Assembly (NCBI GenBank): GCA_944382835.1
Contig: CALWNP010000004.1
Location: 1 to 64,000, forward strand
DNA length: 64,000 nucleotides
Direction of reading: 5' to 3'
From: an uncultured Gemmiger sp.
GTDB taxonomy: Bacteria > Bacillota > Clostridia > Oscillospirales > Ruminococcaceae
How positions within the stretch are numbered: the first letter of the stretch is position 1; every line of letters starts with the position of its first letter. The translations under genes were made by a program, and so were the position numbers. Under the pieces are notes generated by a model. That model made no database searches. It saw only the letters and a list, made by a program, of their open reading frames with translations, and had not been told where the DNA came from. Positions 7,981 through 16,354 of the stretch are shown here, piece after piece.

Positions 7981-9873
7981 TCAGGCGTTGGCGGGCTCCT
8001 CGGCAAAGTTGCCGGTGTAGAGCCGGTAATAGGTGCCTTTCTTGGCGATCAGTTCGTCGTGGGTGCCGCGCTCGATGATGCGGCCCTGCTCCATGACCAT
8101 GATGCAGTCGGAGTTGCGCACGGTGGACAGGCGGTGGGCGATGACAAAGGTGGTACGCCCGGTCATCAGGGCATCCATGCCGTCCTGCACCAGTTTCTCG
8201 GTGCGGGTATCGATGGAGGAGGTAGCCTCATCTAGGATCAGCACCGGCGGGTCAGCCACGGCGGCCCGGGCGATGGCCAGCAGCTGCCGCTGGCCCTGGC
8301 TCAGGTTGGCACCGTCGCCGGTCAGCATGGTGTTGTAGCCATCGGGCAGGCGGCGGATAAAGCCGTCGGCGTTGGCCAGCCGTGCTGCGGCCACACATTC
8401 CTCATCGGTGGCATCCAGCCGGCCATACCGGATGTTTTCCAGGATGGTGCCGGTAAAGAGGTGGGTGTCCTGCAGCACGATGCCCAGGCTGCGGCGCAGG
8501 TCCTGTTTCTTGATCTTGTTGATGTTGATGCCGTCGTAGCGGATCTTGCCGTCGGCAATGTCGTAGAAGCGGTTGATCAGGTTGGTGATGGTGGTCTTGC
8601 CGGCACCGGTGGCGCCCACGAAGGCGATCTTCTGGCCCGGTTTGGCCCACAGGCTGATGTCATGCAGCACCATCTTGCGGCCGTCGTAGCTGAAATCCAC
8701 ATGGTCCAGCACCACGGCGCCTTCCAGCTTGACGTAGCTCACGCTGCCGTCTGCCTGGTGGGGATGCTTCCAGGCCCAGGTGTTGGTCCGCTCGGGCATC
8801 TCGGTGATGCTGCCGTCGGCTTCCTCCCGGGCGTTGACCAGGGTGACATAGCCTTCATCGGCCTCGGGCACCTCGTCCATCAGGTCAAAGACACGCTGGG
8901 CACCGGCGGCTGCGGTGACCACGAAGTTGATCTGCATGCTGACCTGGGTGATGGGCTGGGTGAAGCTCTTGTTCAGACCCACAAAGGTGATGACGGTGCC
9001 CAGGGTGACACCGGCCAGGCCGTTGATGCCCAGCACAGCGCCCACAATGGCCACAAAGGCGTAGCTCAGCCAGCCGATGTTGGCGTTGATGGGCATGAGC
9101 AGGTTGGCGTAGCGGTTGGCGATGTCGGCGCTGTCCCGCAGCTCTTCGTTGACCTTGTGGAAGTCGGCCTTGGCGGCTTCCTCGTGGCAGAAGACCTTGA
9201 CAACCTTCTGGCCGTCCAGCATCTCCTCAATGAAGCCGTCCACAATGCCCAGATCCCGCTGCTGGCGGACGTAGTACTTGCCCGACATCCGGGAGAAGTT
9301 GGCGGTGACGAGCAGCATGACGATGGCGGTGAGGATGGAGATGATGGTAAGAGCGGGGTTGAGAACGATCATGGTGATCAGGGTTGCAATCATGGTGATG
9401 CTGGAGTTGATCACCTGGGGGATGCTCTGGCTCAGCAGCTGGCGCAAGGTATCCACGTCGTTGGTGTAGACCGACATGATGTCGCCGTGGGCGTGGGTAT
9501 CAAAGTATTTGATGGGCAGCGCCTCCATGCGGCGGAACAGGGAGTTGCGCAGATGGAGCATGGTGCCTTGGCTGATGGTGACCATAATCCGGTTGTAGGC
9601 AAAGCCGCAGACGATGCCCACCGCCATCAGGCAGGCCAGCTGGACAATGGCAGCGGCCAGGCCGCTATAATCAGGGTTGGCCTGGGAAAGCATGGGGACG
9701 ATGTACTGGTCCACCAGCTTCTGGGGGAAGGTGGCGGCCACGACGGTGGCGGCGGCCGAGAGCAAAATGCAGCCGATCACCAGCAGAAAACGTCCTTTGT
9801 AATAATGCAGCATGTAGCGCATGACCCGGTTGAGCACCTGAAGGGATGCGCCGGCTGATTGTTTCTGTTTCAT
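7981..9873 (-). CDS. ABC exporter half-transporter, canonical NBD (subunit B)
   Basis: A 630-residue type IV ABC exporter subunit with six membrane helices in the first ~330 residues and a nucleotide-binding domain after ~residue 380. The NBD shows Walker A GATGAGKTT, signature LSQGQRQ, Walker B LILDEATSSID with the catalytic Glu, and H-loop IAHRLST. An inserted stretch between the domains (residues ~335-385) is longer than usual. The start is ATG at 9873 after AAAGGAG. It lies 16 bases after subunit A. Together they look like a heterodimeric multidrug or lipid exporter under MarR control. Substrate unknown. Confidence 0.9.
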   Translation of the reverse strand: MKQKQSAGASLQVLNRVMRYMLHYYKGRFLLVIGCILLSAAATVVAATFPQKLVDQYIVPMLSQANPDYSGLAAAIVQLACLMAVGIVCGFAYNRIMVTISQGTMLHLRNSLFRRMEALPIKYFDTHAHGDIMSVYTNDVDTLRQLLSQSIPQVINSSITMIATLITMIVLNPALTIISILTAIVMLLVTANFSRMSGKYYVRQQRDLGIVDGFIEEMLDGQKVVKVFCHEEAAKADFHKVNEELRDSADIANRYANLLMPINANIGWLSYAFVAIVGAVLGINGLAGVTLGTVITFVGLNKSFTQPITQVSMQINFVVTAAAGAQRVFDLMDEVPEADEGYVTLVNAREEADGSITEMPERTNTWAWKHPHQADGSVSYVKLEGAVVLDHVDFSYDGRKMVLHDISLWAKPGQKIAFVGATGAGKTTITNLINRFYDIADGKIRYDGININKIKKQDLRRSLGIVLQDTHLFTGTILENIRYGRLDATDEECVAAARLANADGFIRRLPDGYNTMLTGDGANLSQGQRQLLAIARAAVADPPVLILDEATSSIDTRTEKLVQDGMDALMTGRTTFVIAHRLSTVRNSDCIMVMEQGRIIERGTHDELIAKKGTYYRLYTGNFAEEPANA

Positions 9874-9889
9874 CTGATCACATCTCCTT

Positions 9890-11629
9890 TCAGGCGGGTT
9901 GGTCAAAGTCGCCGCCGCCCTTGACCTGGGATTCGTAGATCTCCCGGTAGATGGCATTGGTCTTGAGCAGGTTCTCGTGGGTATCAAAGCCGTTGATCCG
10001 GCCGTTGTCCAGCACCAGGATCCGGTCGGCCTGCTGGACGCTGGAAATCCGCTGGGCAATGATGATCTTGGTGGTGCCGGGGATCTCCCGGGCGAAGGCG
10101 GCCCGGATCTTGGCATCGGTGGCGGTGTCCACCGCGCTGGTGGAGTCGTCCAGAATCAGGATCTTGGGCTTTTTCAGCAGGGCACGGGCGATGCACAGAC
10201 GCTGCTTCTGGCCGCCTGAGACGTTGTTGCCGCCCCGCTCGATCCGGGTCTCGTACCCGTCGGGCAGCCGGTCGATGAACTCATCGGCACAGGCGGCCTG
10301 GCAGGCGGCAATGCACTCTTCCTTGGTGGCGTTGGGGTTGCCCCAGCGCAGATTGTCCAGGATGCTGCCGGAGAACAGGGTGTTTTTCTGCAGCACCACC
10401 GAAACCTGGTTGCGCAGCACTTCCATGTCATACCGGCGCACATCCACGCCGCCCACCTTGACGGCGCCCTGGTCCACATCGTAGAGCCGGCAGATCAGGT
10501 TGACCAGACTGCTCTTGCCCGAGCCGGTGCCGCCGATGACACCGATGGTCTCGCCGGAACGGATGTGCAGATCAATGTCGGACAGGGCGTTCTTGCCGCT
10601 GCCGTGCTTGTAGGAGAAGTTCACATGGTCAAAGTCGATGCTGCCGTCGGTTAGCTCGGTGACCGGCTGCTCGGGGTCTTTCAGATCGGGGGTCTCCAGC
10701 AGCACTTCCTGGATACGGCGGACGCTGGCCATGGACATGCTGATCATGACCACCACCATCGAGAGCATCATCAGGCTCATCAGCAGCGACATGACATAGC
10801 TGAACAGACTGGTCAGATCACCGGCGGACATGCTGCCGCCCACGATGAAGTGGGCACCCAGCCAGGAGATCATGATAATGCAGAAATACACTGCCACCAT
10901 CATGGCCGGGTTGTTGAAGGCCAGCAGACCTTCGGCATGGACGAACATCTTGTACAGACCGCGAGAGGCGTTGGAGAACTTTTCGTTTTCGTAGTCCTCC
11001 CGGACAAAGGCCTTAACCACCCGGATGGCTGAGATGTTTTCCTGCACGCTGGCGTTCAGGTCATCGTACTTGCGGAACACCTGGTTGAAGATCTTCATAG
11101 TCACCACCATGATGGCGCCAATCACCACCAGCAGAAAGACCACCGCGATGAGGAAGGTCAGGCTCAGCTTGGGGCTGATGATCAGGCACATGGCGTAGCT
11201 GAAGATCAGGGTCAGGGGAGAGCGCACCGCCACACGAATCACCATCATGAAAGCGTTCTGCACGTTGGTGATGTCGGTGGTCATCCGGGTGACCAGGCCG
11301 GGCACGCTGAACTTGTCGATGTTGGAGAAGGAGAAGGTCTGGATGTTGTTGTAAATCGCTTCCCGCAGGTTGGCGGCCAGGCCGGAAGAGGCGCTGGCGG
11401 CGAATTTGCCGGCCAGTGCGCCAAAGGTCAGGCTCAAGGCAGCCATGACCACCATGACGATACCGTAACGGTAGACGACGGGCAGGTTGGCGGCCTCCAG
11501 GCCGTCATCGATGATGATGGCGGTGATGAAGGGCAGCAGAATTTCCATGACCACTTCCATCGCCGTCAGCCCGATGCAGAGAAGGGTTTGCCGCCGATAG
11601 CGGCCAAGCTGTTGCAGTACGGTTCTCAC
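9890..11629 (-). CDS. ABC exporter half-transporter with degenerate NBD (subunit A)
   Basis: A 579-residue half-transporter: six-helix membrane domain (residues ~1-320) and NBD. Walker A is GGTGSGKSS and the signature is VSGGQKQR, but Walker B reads ILILDDSTSAVD, with Asp in place of the catalytic Glu. Together with LSQGQ in subunit B this is the pattern of heterodimeric exporters such as LmrCD or BmrCD, which have one impaired ATP site. GTG at 11629 overlaps the MarR gene's stop by 4 bases (GTGA), and AGGAGG lies 11 bases upstream. Translation is therefore coupled to the regulator. Confidence 0.9.
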   Translation of the reverse strand: MRTVLQQLGRYRRQTLLCIGLTAMEVVMEILLPFITAIIIDDGLEAANLPVVYRYGIVMVVMAALSLTFGALAGKFAASASSGLAANLREAIYNNIQTFSFSNIDKFSVPGLVTRMTTDITNVQNAFMMVIRVAVRSPLTLIFSYAMCLIISPKLSLTFLIAVVFLLVVIGAIMVVTMKIFNQVFRKYDDLNASVQENISAIRVVKAFVREDYENEKFSNASRGLYKMFVHAEGLLAFNNPAMMVAVYFCIIMISWLGAHFIVGGSMSAGDLTSLFSYVMSLLMSLMMLSMVVVMISMSMASVRRIQEVLLETPDLKDPEQPVTELTDGSIDFDHVNFSYKHGSGKNALSDIDLHIRSGETIGVIGGTGSGKSSLVNLICRLYDVDQGAVKVGGVDVRRYDMEVLRNQVSVVLQKNTLFSGSILDNLRWGNPNATKEECIAACQAACADEFIDRLPDGYETRIERGGNNVSGGQKQRLCIARALLKKPKILILDDSTSAVDTATDAKIRAAFAREIPGTTKIIIAQRISSVQQADRILVLDNGRINGFDTHENLLKTNAIYREIYESQVKGGGDFDQPA

Positions 11630-12096
11630 GATTTTGATGCCTCCTTACGATTTGGTTGCGTGAGATGGGAGAGGTTTTGCAGCATTTTTTTCTGTAATTG
11701 ATCCAAAGTCTCCAGTTCCTCGGCGGAGTAGCAGCTGTAAAACCGGGCCTCCAGGTCGCGCAGCAGCGCGGCCAGCGGCTGTTGCAGGGCAGCGGCCTTT
11801 TCGGTGGCAAACAACAGCTTGCGACGGTCGTCCTCGGTACAGCGGCAAACCTGTACATAGCCGTTTTCCTGCAGACGTTTCAGGATACAGGACAGCGCCC
11901 CTTTGGAACATCCGAATTCCCGATGGATGGTGGTGAGGCAGACCCCCTGGTCTGAGTGCCGCAGAATGTACAGCAGAATGTGGGCCTGTGCAGCGGTCAG
12001 CTCTTTTTGTGCCAGGACCATGTTGGCGCACTGCTCCATCCGGATGCAGATGCTCCGCGTTTCCCGCACAATCCGGGCCAGTTCCATTTCCTGCAC
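11626..12096 (-). CDS. MarR family transcriptional regulator
   Basis: A 156-residue winged-helix protein of the MarR family. Residues ~30-110 contain the DNA-binding domain (LTAAQAHILLYILRHSDQG, then FGCSKGALSCILKRLQENG and the wing CTEDDRRKLLF). GTG at 12096 is chosen because AAAGGAAGAG precedes it at a suitable distance, while the ATG at 12087 has only a close GGAA. It overlaps the ABC subunit A gene by 4 bases, so it is almost certainly the operon's local repressor, as in many MarR-ABC exporter operons. The ligand is probably an exported compound; that is inference. Confidence 0.87.
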   Translation of the reverse strand: MQEMELARIVRETRSICIRMEQCANMVLAQKELTAAQAHILLYILRHSDQGVCLTTIHREFGCSKGALSCILKRLQENGYVQVCRCTEDDRRKLLFATEKAAALQQPLAALLRDLEARFYSCYSAEELETLDQLQKKMLQNLSHLTQPNRKEASKS

Positions 12097-12157
12097 GGGC
12101 TCTCTTCCTTTCTGGATTTTTGGATTTGGTTTGATGCAAAACAATTCGCTCGATATG

Positions 12158-12187
12158 TTTATAACACGCCGACCCATTGTATGTGAA
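12158..12187 (-). promoter_or_regulatory. Candidate promoter of the marR-ABC operon
   Basis: On the minus strand TTCACA (12187-12182) and TATAAA (12163-12158) are 18 bases apart. It sits 62 bases before the GTG start and partly overlaps the divergent LysR promoter at 12182. Confidence 0.5.
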
Positions 12188-12205
12188 ATTCAAATATGCT
12201 ATATT
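12177..12205 (+). promoter_or_regulatory. Promoter of the LysR-family gene
   Basis: TTGTAT at 12177-12182 and TATATT at 12200-12205 with a 17-base spacer. It overlaps the -35 of the divergent marR promoter, so binding of one regulator could affect both directions. Confidence 0.6.
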
Positions 12206-12264
12206 CTATAAAAAACCTTTATTGTTGTTTCCCATAACAAGACAGACCGGGGAGGTGGAAGATT

Positions 12265-13158
12265 ATGAATACAACCCAGCTGGAATGTTTTCTGGCCGTG
12301 TCCAATTTTCTCAACTTTTCCAAGGCCGCACAGGTGCTTCGGATCACCCAGCCGGCGGTGAGCCATCAGATCAACACCCTGGAGGATGAACTGGGGGTCC
12401 GGCTGTTTCAGCGCACCAGCAAAAGTGTACGCCTGACCCGGGAAGGTTATCTCTTTTCCCATTACGCCGGGGAAATCCTCAAGCTGACGGATCTGTCCAA
12501 GTCAAGACTGCGGGCCAGCCTGGAAGAGCGGCCCATGCGGCTGGGCATCGGCTGCCGCAACCTGGTGGAGATGCGGCTGCTGTGCCCGGCGCTGGAGCGG
12601 ATGCGGCAGGAAAATCCCCAGGTGCTGCCCCTGCTGCGGCTGATTCCCTTTGATTCGCTGGAAAACCTCCTCACAGAGGGGGACATCCAGCTGATGTTCG
12701 CCACCCGGGGGTCAGCCCCCAAGCGGGCCAAGTACCGGGAACTGCTGCACTGTCCGGTGGTCTGCATCTGTGGGGAATCCCATCCGCTGGCACAGCGGGA
12801 AAGCCTGACCGCCGAAGAGCTGCGGCAGCAATACGGTCGGATTGCGGTGGGGCGCCCGCCCATCTGCCCGCCGGATCTGTTTGCGGTGCAGAGCCGGGTG
12901 GTGGCCGGCCGGGATGAAACAAAGACGTTCTTCTGTGACAATCAGGAGGTGATCTACACCCTGGTGCGGACGGGCTATGCCTTTGCCATCATGGCGGATT
13001 TCCCCACCGTGCCGATGCCGGGGATCCGTTCCATCCCGCTGCCGGAGTTTGACTCTCTCTCCTTCGGGGCGGTTTACCTGCCGGAGGAGCGCAGCCCGGC
13101 GCTGCGCCAGATGCTGCACTATCTGGAGGAGAGTGTGAAACCGGCAAATCCGGCATAA
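12265..13158 (+). CDS. LysR family transcriptional regulator
   Basis: A 297-residue LysR-type regulator. Residues 1-60 are the winged HTH (TTQLECFLAVSNFLNFSKAA, then ITQPAVSHQINTLEDELG and LFQRTSKSVRLT). The remainder is the two-lobed effector-binding domain starting near MRLGIGCRNLVEMRLL. Length is standard. SD GGGGAGG lies 9 bases upstream. LysR proteins often control the divergent gene, so a role at the marR-ABC operon is possible, though the two operons may simply be neighbours. A 212-base gap without genes follows before glmM. Effector unknown. Confidence 0.88.
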   Translation: MNTTQLECFLAVSNFLNFSKAAQVLRITQPAVSHQINTLEDELGVRLFQRTSKSVRLTREGYLFSHYAGEILKLTDLSKSRLRASLEERPMRLGIGCRNLVEMRLLCPALERMRQENPQVLPLLRLIPFDSLENLLTEGDIQLMFATRGSAPKRAKYRELLHCPVVCICGESHPLAQRESLTAEELRQQYGRIAVGRPPICPPDLFAVQSRVVAGRDETKTFFCDNQEVIYTLVRTGYAFAIMADFPTVPMPGIRSIPLPEFDSLSFGAVYLPEERSPALRQMLHYLEESVKPANPA

Positions 13159-13370
13159 AACCGGGCAACCAAAATACATATTCAACAGGAAAGATTGTTT
13201 GCCGGTTCTCCGCGCCCCAGAAACACCTCAAAAACCCTAAAATCACCGCTTTTTGAAAAAAATTGGGGGGAAGACTGGTATTTGCAGTCAATCTGTGCGA
13301 TAATAACACTGGTAACTTGCGAAATAAAGTTTGAAGATTACTTTGGGAGACCAAGGAAAGGAACCGACGT

Positions 13371-14777
13371 ATGGGAAAATATTTTGGTACCGACGGCTTC
13401 CGTGGCGAGGCCAACGAAGGGTTGACCGCTGACCATGCTTACAAGATTGGCCGATTCCTCGGCTGGTACTATACCGAAAAACGCCGCCGCGCTGCGCAGG
13501 AGGGGCTGGCCACCCAGGAAGGCCCTGCCCGTATCGTCATCGGCAAGGACACCCGGCGGTCCAGCTATATGTTTGAATACTCCCTCGTGGGCGGCCTGGT
13601 GGCTTCGGGCGCCGACGCCTATCTGCTGCATGTGACCACCACTCCCTCGGTGGCCTACGTGGCCCGGGTGGACGGCTTTGACTGCGGCATCATGATCTCG
13701 GCCAGCCACAACCCCTACTATGACAACGGCATCAAGCTGATCAACGGCGAAGGGGAGAAGATGGACGAGGAGACCATCCGTCTGGTGGAGGATTACCTGG
13801 ACGGCAAGCTGGAAGCCTTTGGCCAGAGCTGGACCGAGCTGCCCTTTGCCAAACGGGACAAAATCGGCTGCACGGTGGACTATGTGGCCGGCCGCAACCG
13901 CTACATCGGCTATCTGATCTCGCTGGGCATCTACTCCTTCCGCGGGGTCAAGGTGGGCCTGGACTGCGCCAACGGCAGCTCCTGGAACATTGCCAAATCG
14001 GTCTTTGACGCCCTGGGCGCCACCACCTATGTGATCAACGCCGAGCCCAATGGCCTGAACATCAACAAGAATGCCGGGTCTACCCACATCGAGGGTCTGC
14101 AGAAGTTTGTGGTGGAAAAGGGCCTGGATGTGGGCTTTGCCTACGATGGGGATGCCGACCGCTGCCTGTGTGTGGATGAAAAGGGCAATGTGATCACCGG
14201 CGACCACATCCTGTATATCTATGGCTGCTATATGAAGGAGCGGGGCAAGCTCATCACCAACACGGTGGTCACCACTGTCATGTCCAACTTTGGCTTGTAC
14301 AAGGCCTTTGATGAGAAGGGCATCGACTATGCCAAGACCGCTGTGGGCGACAAATACGTCTACGAGTATATGCAGCAGAACGGCTGCCGCATCGGCGGTG
14401 AGCAGAGCGGACACATCATCTTCTCCAAATACGCCTCCACCGGCGATGGTATCCTGACCAGCCTCAAGATGATGGAGGTCATGCTGGCCCGCAAAAAGCC
14501 CATGAGCGAGCTGGCTGCTCCCCTCAAGATCTACCCCCAGGTGCTGGAGAATGTCAAGGTGACCGACAAGACCGCGGCCCAGGCGGATGCCGATGTCCAG
14601 AAGGCGGTCTCGGCGGTGGCCGAGGCGCTGGGGGATACCGGCCGGATTCTGGTCCGGGAATCCGGCACCGAACCGCTGGTCCGGGTGATGGTGGAAGCCG
14701 CCGACGAGGAGACCTGCCGCCGCTATGTGGATTCGGTGGTCAAGGTCATCCGGGACAAGGGCTACGCCGTGGACTGA
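13371..14777 (+). CDS. glmM: Phosphoglucosamine mutase
   Basis: A 468-residue alpha-D-phosphohexomutase. GlmM converts glucosamine-6-phosphate to glucosamine-1-phosphate for UDP-GlcNAc and peptidoglycan. Visible are the N-terminus KYFGTDGFRGEANEGLT, the phosphoserine loop GIMISASHNPYYDNG (Ser112), the metal loop YDGDADRCL, the sugar loop GGEQSGHIIF and the phosphate-binding RESGTEPLVRVM. It is ~20 residues longer than typical GlmM because of an insert around residues 40-55. The GlmM call over another mutase rests on the N-terminus and sugar loop. A terminator follows, so it is transcribed alone or with an unseen upstream promoter. Confidence 0.85.
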   Translation: MGKYFGTDGFRGEANEGLTADHAYKIGRFLGWYYTEKRRRAAQEGLATQEGPARIVIGKDTRRSSYMFEYSLVGGLVASGADAYLLHVTTTPSVAYVARVDGFDCGIMISASHNPYYDNGIKLINGEGEKMDEETIRLVEDYLDGKLEAFGQSWTELPFAKRDKIGCTVDYVAGRNRYIGYLISLGIYSFRGVKVGLDCANGSSWNIAKSVFDALGATTYVINAEPNGLNINKNAGSTHIEGLQKFVVEKGLDVGFAYDGDADRCLCVDEKGNVITGDHILYIYGCYMKERGKLITNTVVTTVMSNFGLYKAFDEKGIDYAKTAVGDKYVYEYMQQNGCRIGGEQSGHIIFSKYASTGDGILTSLKMMEVMLARKKPMSELAAPLKIYPQVLENVKVTDKTAAQADADVQKAVSAVAEALGDTGRILVRESGTEPLVRVMVEAADEETCRRYVDSVVKVIRDKGYAVD

Positions 14778-14815
14778 GCCCCTGCCACGCAAAATAGAAC
14801 AAAATAGAAAAAGAG

Positions 14816-14857
14816 CGGCCGTCCTGTGCAGTGCAGACACAGGGCGGCCGTTTTTAT
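14816..14857. terminator. Terminator between convergent glmM and epimerase genes
   Basis: Arms 14816-14828 and 14838-14850 (CGGCCG ends) pair with one mismatch, followed by TTTTT on the plus strand and A-rich sequence on the other side. Confidence 0.8.
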
Positions 14858-14871
14858 CGGTTGAGAAGGGG

Positions 14872-15723
14872 TCAACAATCCTGAACCCGGACAGGGCCGA
14901 CTTCGGGAATCCACAGAACCCGTACCCCCAGATCAATGCCCTGGCGGTAGAGCAGGGCGTCGGGGGCGGTGACGGTCAGCTCCCCGGCATCGCTGCGGAG
15001 CAACAGTTTGGCCTGGGATTCCCGGTCCTCGGGGCAGCCCTCACAGCCAAATTCCGGTTCCAGCAGATCGGCCACGGTGTAGACGGTCAGGCCCACCGGG
15101 TGGCAGGACTCGGGGATGCCGATGTCCGCCACCTCCACCTGCCCGCAGAATCCAAGGCCGGTGACGGCGCAGTGGGCCGGCTTGGCCGAGTCAAAGGCGA
15201 CGGTCAGGGCGGCGTGTACCGCTCCTTCGGCGGCAAGGCCGGTATCCGCCTGCAGCCCGCTGGGAAGGTCCAGGGCGAAAATCGGGGCGCCGCTCTGTTC
15301 CATCCGCTGGCAGGCGGACAGCCCATTGGGGCGCAGGGCACCCCGGAACCCGGTGCCGTACAGCCCGTCCACCACCACATCGGCTTGGGAGGCGGAGGCA
15401 CTGTCCAGGGCAAAGCATTCCACCGGCAGCGAGGCAAGCAGACTGAAATTGTACCGGGCATCCACCGTGACGGGGTTGCCCTCGGCCAGGATGACGGTGA
15501 CCTGGCATCCGGCCAGGGCGGCATGGCGGGCCAGCACAAAGCCGTCGCCGCCGTTGTTGCCTTTTCCGGCCACAATCTCCAGCCGGCGGGCGTCCGGCCA
15601 GCGTCGGTGCAGCATTTGCCAGGCGGTGGCTCCGGCGTTTTCCATCATCTGCCGGTAGGACACACCGGCTGCATCCCCGGCGGCTTCAATTTGTTTCATC
15701 TGGGCGGCGGTGACAATCCGCAT
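14872..15723 (-). CDS. nnrE: NAD(P)H-hydrate epimerase domain protein
   Basis: A 283-residue YjeF_N-type protein. NnrE interconverts R and S forms of damaged NAD(P)HX for repair. Motifs are VTAAQMKQIEAA at the N-terminus, MMENAGATA, the nucleotide loop VAGKGNNGGDGFVLARHA, VVDGLYGTGFRG and the catalytic-region LDLPSGLQADTG. In many bacteria this domain is fused to the ADP/ATP-dependent dehydratase NnrD. Here the protein ends after a short extension (residues ~215-283) with no kinase-like dehydratase domain. SD AAAGGAGG is 7 bases before the ATG. The dehydratase must be elsewhere or absent. Confidence 0.85.
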   Translation of the reverse strand: MRIVTAAQMKQIEAAGDAAGVSYRQMMENAGATAWQMLHRRWPDARRLEIVAGKGNNGGDGFVLARHAALAGCQVTVILAEGNPVTVDARYNFSLLASLPVECFALDSASASQADVVVDGLYGTGFRGALRPNGLSACQRMEQSGAPIFALDLPSGLQADTGLAAEGAVHAALTVAFDSAKPAHCAVTGLGFCGQVEVADIGIPESCHPVGLTVYTVADLLEPEFGCEGCPEDRESQAKLLLRSDAGELTVTAPDALLYRQGIDLGVRVLWIPEVGPVRVQDC

Positions 15724-15813
15724 GACAGCATCCTCCTTTGGGGCGCCGCGGGGCAGAGCGGCGCAGTCTTTGTCTGGATTATAGCACAAAAAGCCCTCAG
15801 GCAAAAGCATCCC

Positions 15814-15843
15814 TTGCACAGGGTGTGGATGATGCGCTATAAT
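15814..15843 (+). promoter_or_regulatory. Promoter of the LytTR remnant
   Basis: TTGCAC at 15814-15819, an 18-base spacer and a consensus TATAAT at 15838-15843. It drives only the 20-codon regulator remnant and, by read-through, the T-box leader. Confidence 0.65.
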
Positions 15844-15875
15844 GATAAAAATCATGCCGAAAGGAGGGGGCTTCT

Positions 15876-15935
15876 GTGCTGCAGGTTGCCATTGTGGAAG
15901 ACGAGGTGGAAAGCGCCGAAAAACTGCGGGACTTT
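15876..15935 (+). pseudogene. Truncated start of a LytTR-type response regulator
   Basis: GTG at 15876 follows a strong SD (AAGGAGGGGG). The first 20 codons read like the receiver-domain N-terminus of LytTR regulators (QVAIVEDEVESAEKLRDF, with the acidic pair D9-E10). Similarity then stops abruptly. The frame stays open to 16103 but runs through A+T-rich sequence, the cstA promoter and the T-box leader, so it is not coding there. I read it as a gene whose body was deleted. LytTR/LytS-type systems commonly sit beside cstA, which fits this location; no LytS partner is present. Confidence 0.6.
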
Positions 15936-15977
15936 GCTGCTTTAACGCAAAAAATTGTGGGCATGCCCGAAAAAATG

Positions 15978-15999
15978 ACACTTTTTTTGTTTAAAGTGT
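15978..15999. repeat. Short inverted repeat at the cstA promoter
   Basis: ACACTTT (15978-15984) pairs with AAAGTGT (15993-15999) around a T-rich eight-base loop. It abuts the -35 element at 15999 and could be an operator or a weak terminator for the remnant transcript. Confidence 0.45.
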
Positions 16000-16027
16000 T
16001 GACAAATGGAGCAGATGGGGGTAAAGT
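15999..16027 (+). promoter_or_regulatory. Promoter of the T-box-cstA transcript
   Basis: TTGACA at 15999-16004 (consensus), 17-base spacer, TAAAGT at 16022-16027. The predicted start near 16034-16036 places the inverted-repeat arm at 16039 almost at the RNA 5' end. Confidence 0.75.
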
Positions 16028-16038
16028 ATCAAATAACG

Positions 16039-16064
16039 ACATCCAAATGCAACGATCAGGACAG
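16039..16064 (+). repeat. Left arm of inverted repeat bracketing the T-box
   Basis: Matches the reverse complement of 16355-16380 at 23 of 26 positions, including a perfect 14-base run ACATCCAAATGCAA. It begins within about five bases of the predicted transcription start. Confidence 0.85.
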
Positions 16065-16352
16065 GATCCGGACCCAACCACTTTTCAGAGAGCCGTCGGT
16101 TGATGCGAGGCGGTAAGCGGCCTTTCGGACCATCCCCTGAGAGCAGCCTGTGCGAAAGGCTTTGCCCGGTAGCCCAGGACGGAATCCCACCGTTAGCGGG
16201 GAGCGCGGTATCTGTTTGCGGACAGCCGCCGCGGCTGAGGGGCCGCCCCGTTTGGGCGGCAAGCGAAGTGGTAACGCGGAGGACAACAGCCTTCGTCTTC
16301 GATTTCCTGGCGTCATGTGCAGGCGGCAGGGAAGGAAAGGCGAAGGTTTTTT
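16039..16352 (+). ncRNA. T-box riboswitch leader of cstA
   Basis: The leader has the order of a transcriptional T-box. AGAGAGC lies in the Stem I region (from 16097), and GGTTGATG pairs with CATCCCC in the upper stem. GTAGCCC is followed by the GACGG...CCGTTA stem II (16178-16195), and a G+C-rich hairpin lies at 16225-16261. The T-box itself is GAAGTGGTAACGCGGA (16265-16280), and a terminator runs from about 16288 to CGAAGG plus TTTTTT at 16341-16352. The TGGT bulge would pair with a tRNA ending ACCA, so discriminator A. I could not settle the specifier codon; candidates lie in 16153-16168. Uncharged tRNA should promote read-through into cstA. Confidence 0.8.
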
Positions 16353-16354
16353 CA

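Noticed and set aside
8461..9858. Long open frame (465 codons) on the plus strand opposite the ABC subunit B gene
   Set aside because: It mirrors the well-supported minus-strand ABC gene, is rich in Val/Gly/Asp/His repeats typical of antisense frames in high-GC DNA, and has no SD.
13338..14936. Minus-strand frame of 532 codons covering glmM
   Set aside because: Antisense shadow of glmM; composition and lack of motifs argue against coding.
15936..16103. Continuation of the LytTR-like frame through the cstA promoter
   Set aside because: Composition changes, receiver similarity ends at codon 20, and the frame runs through promoter and T-box elements; treated as non-coding.
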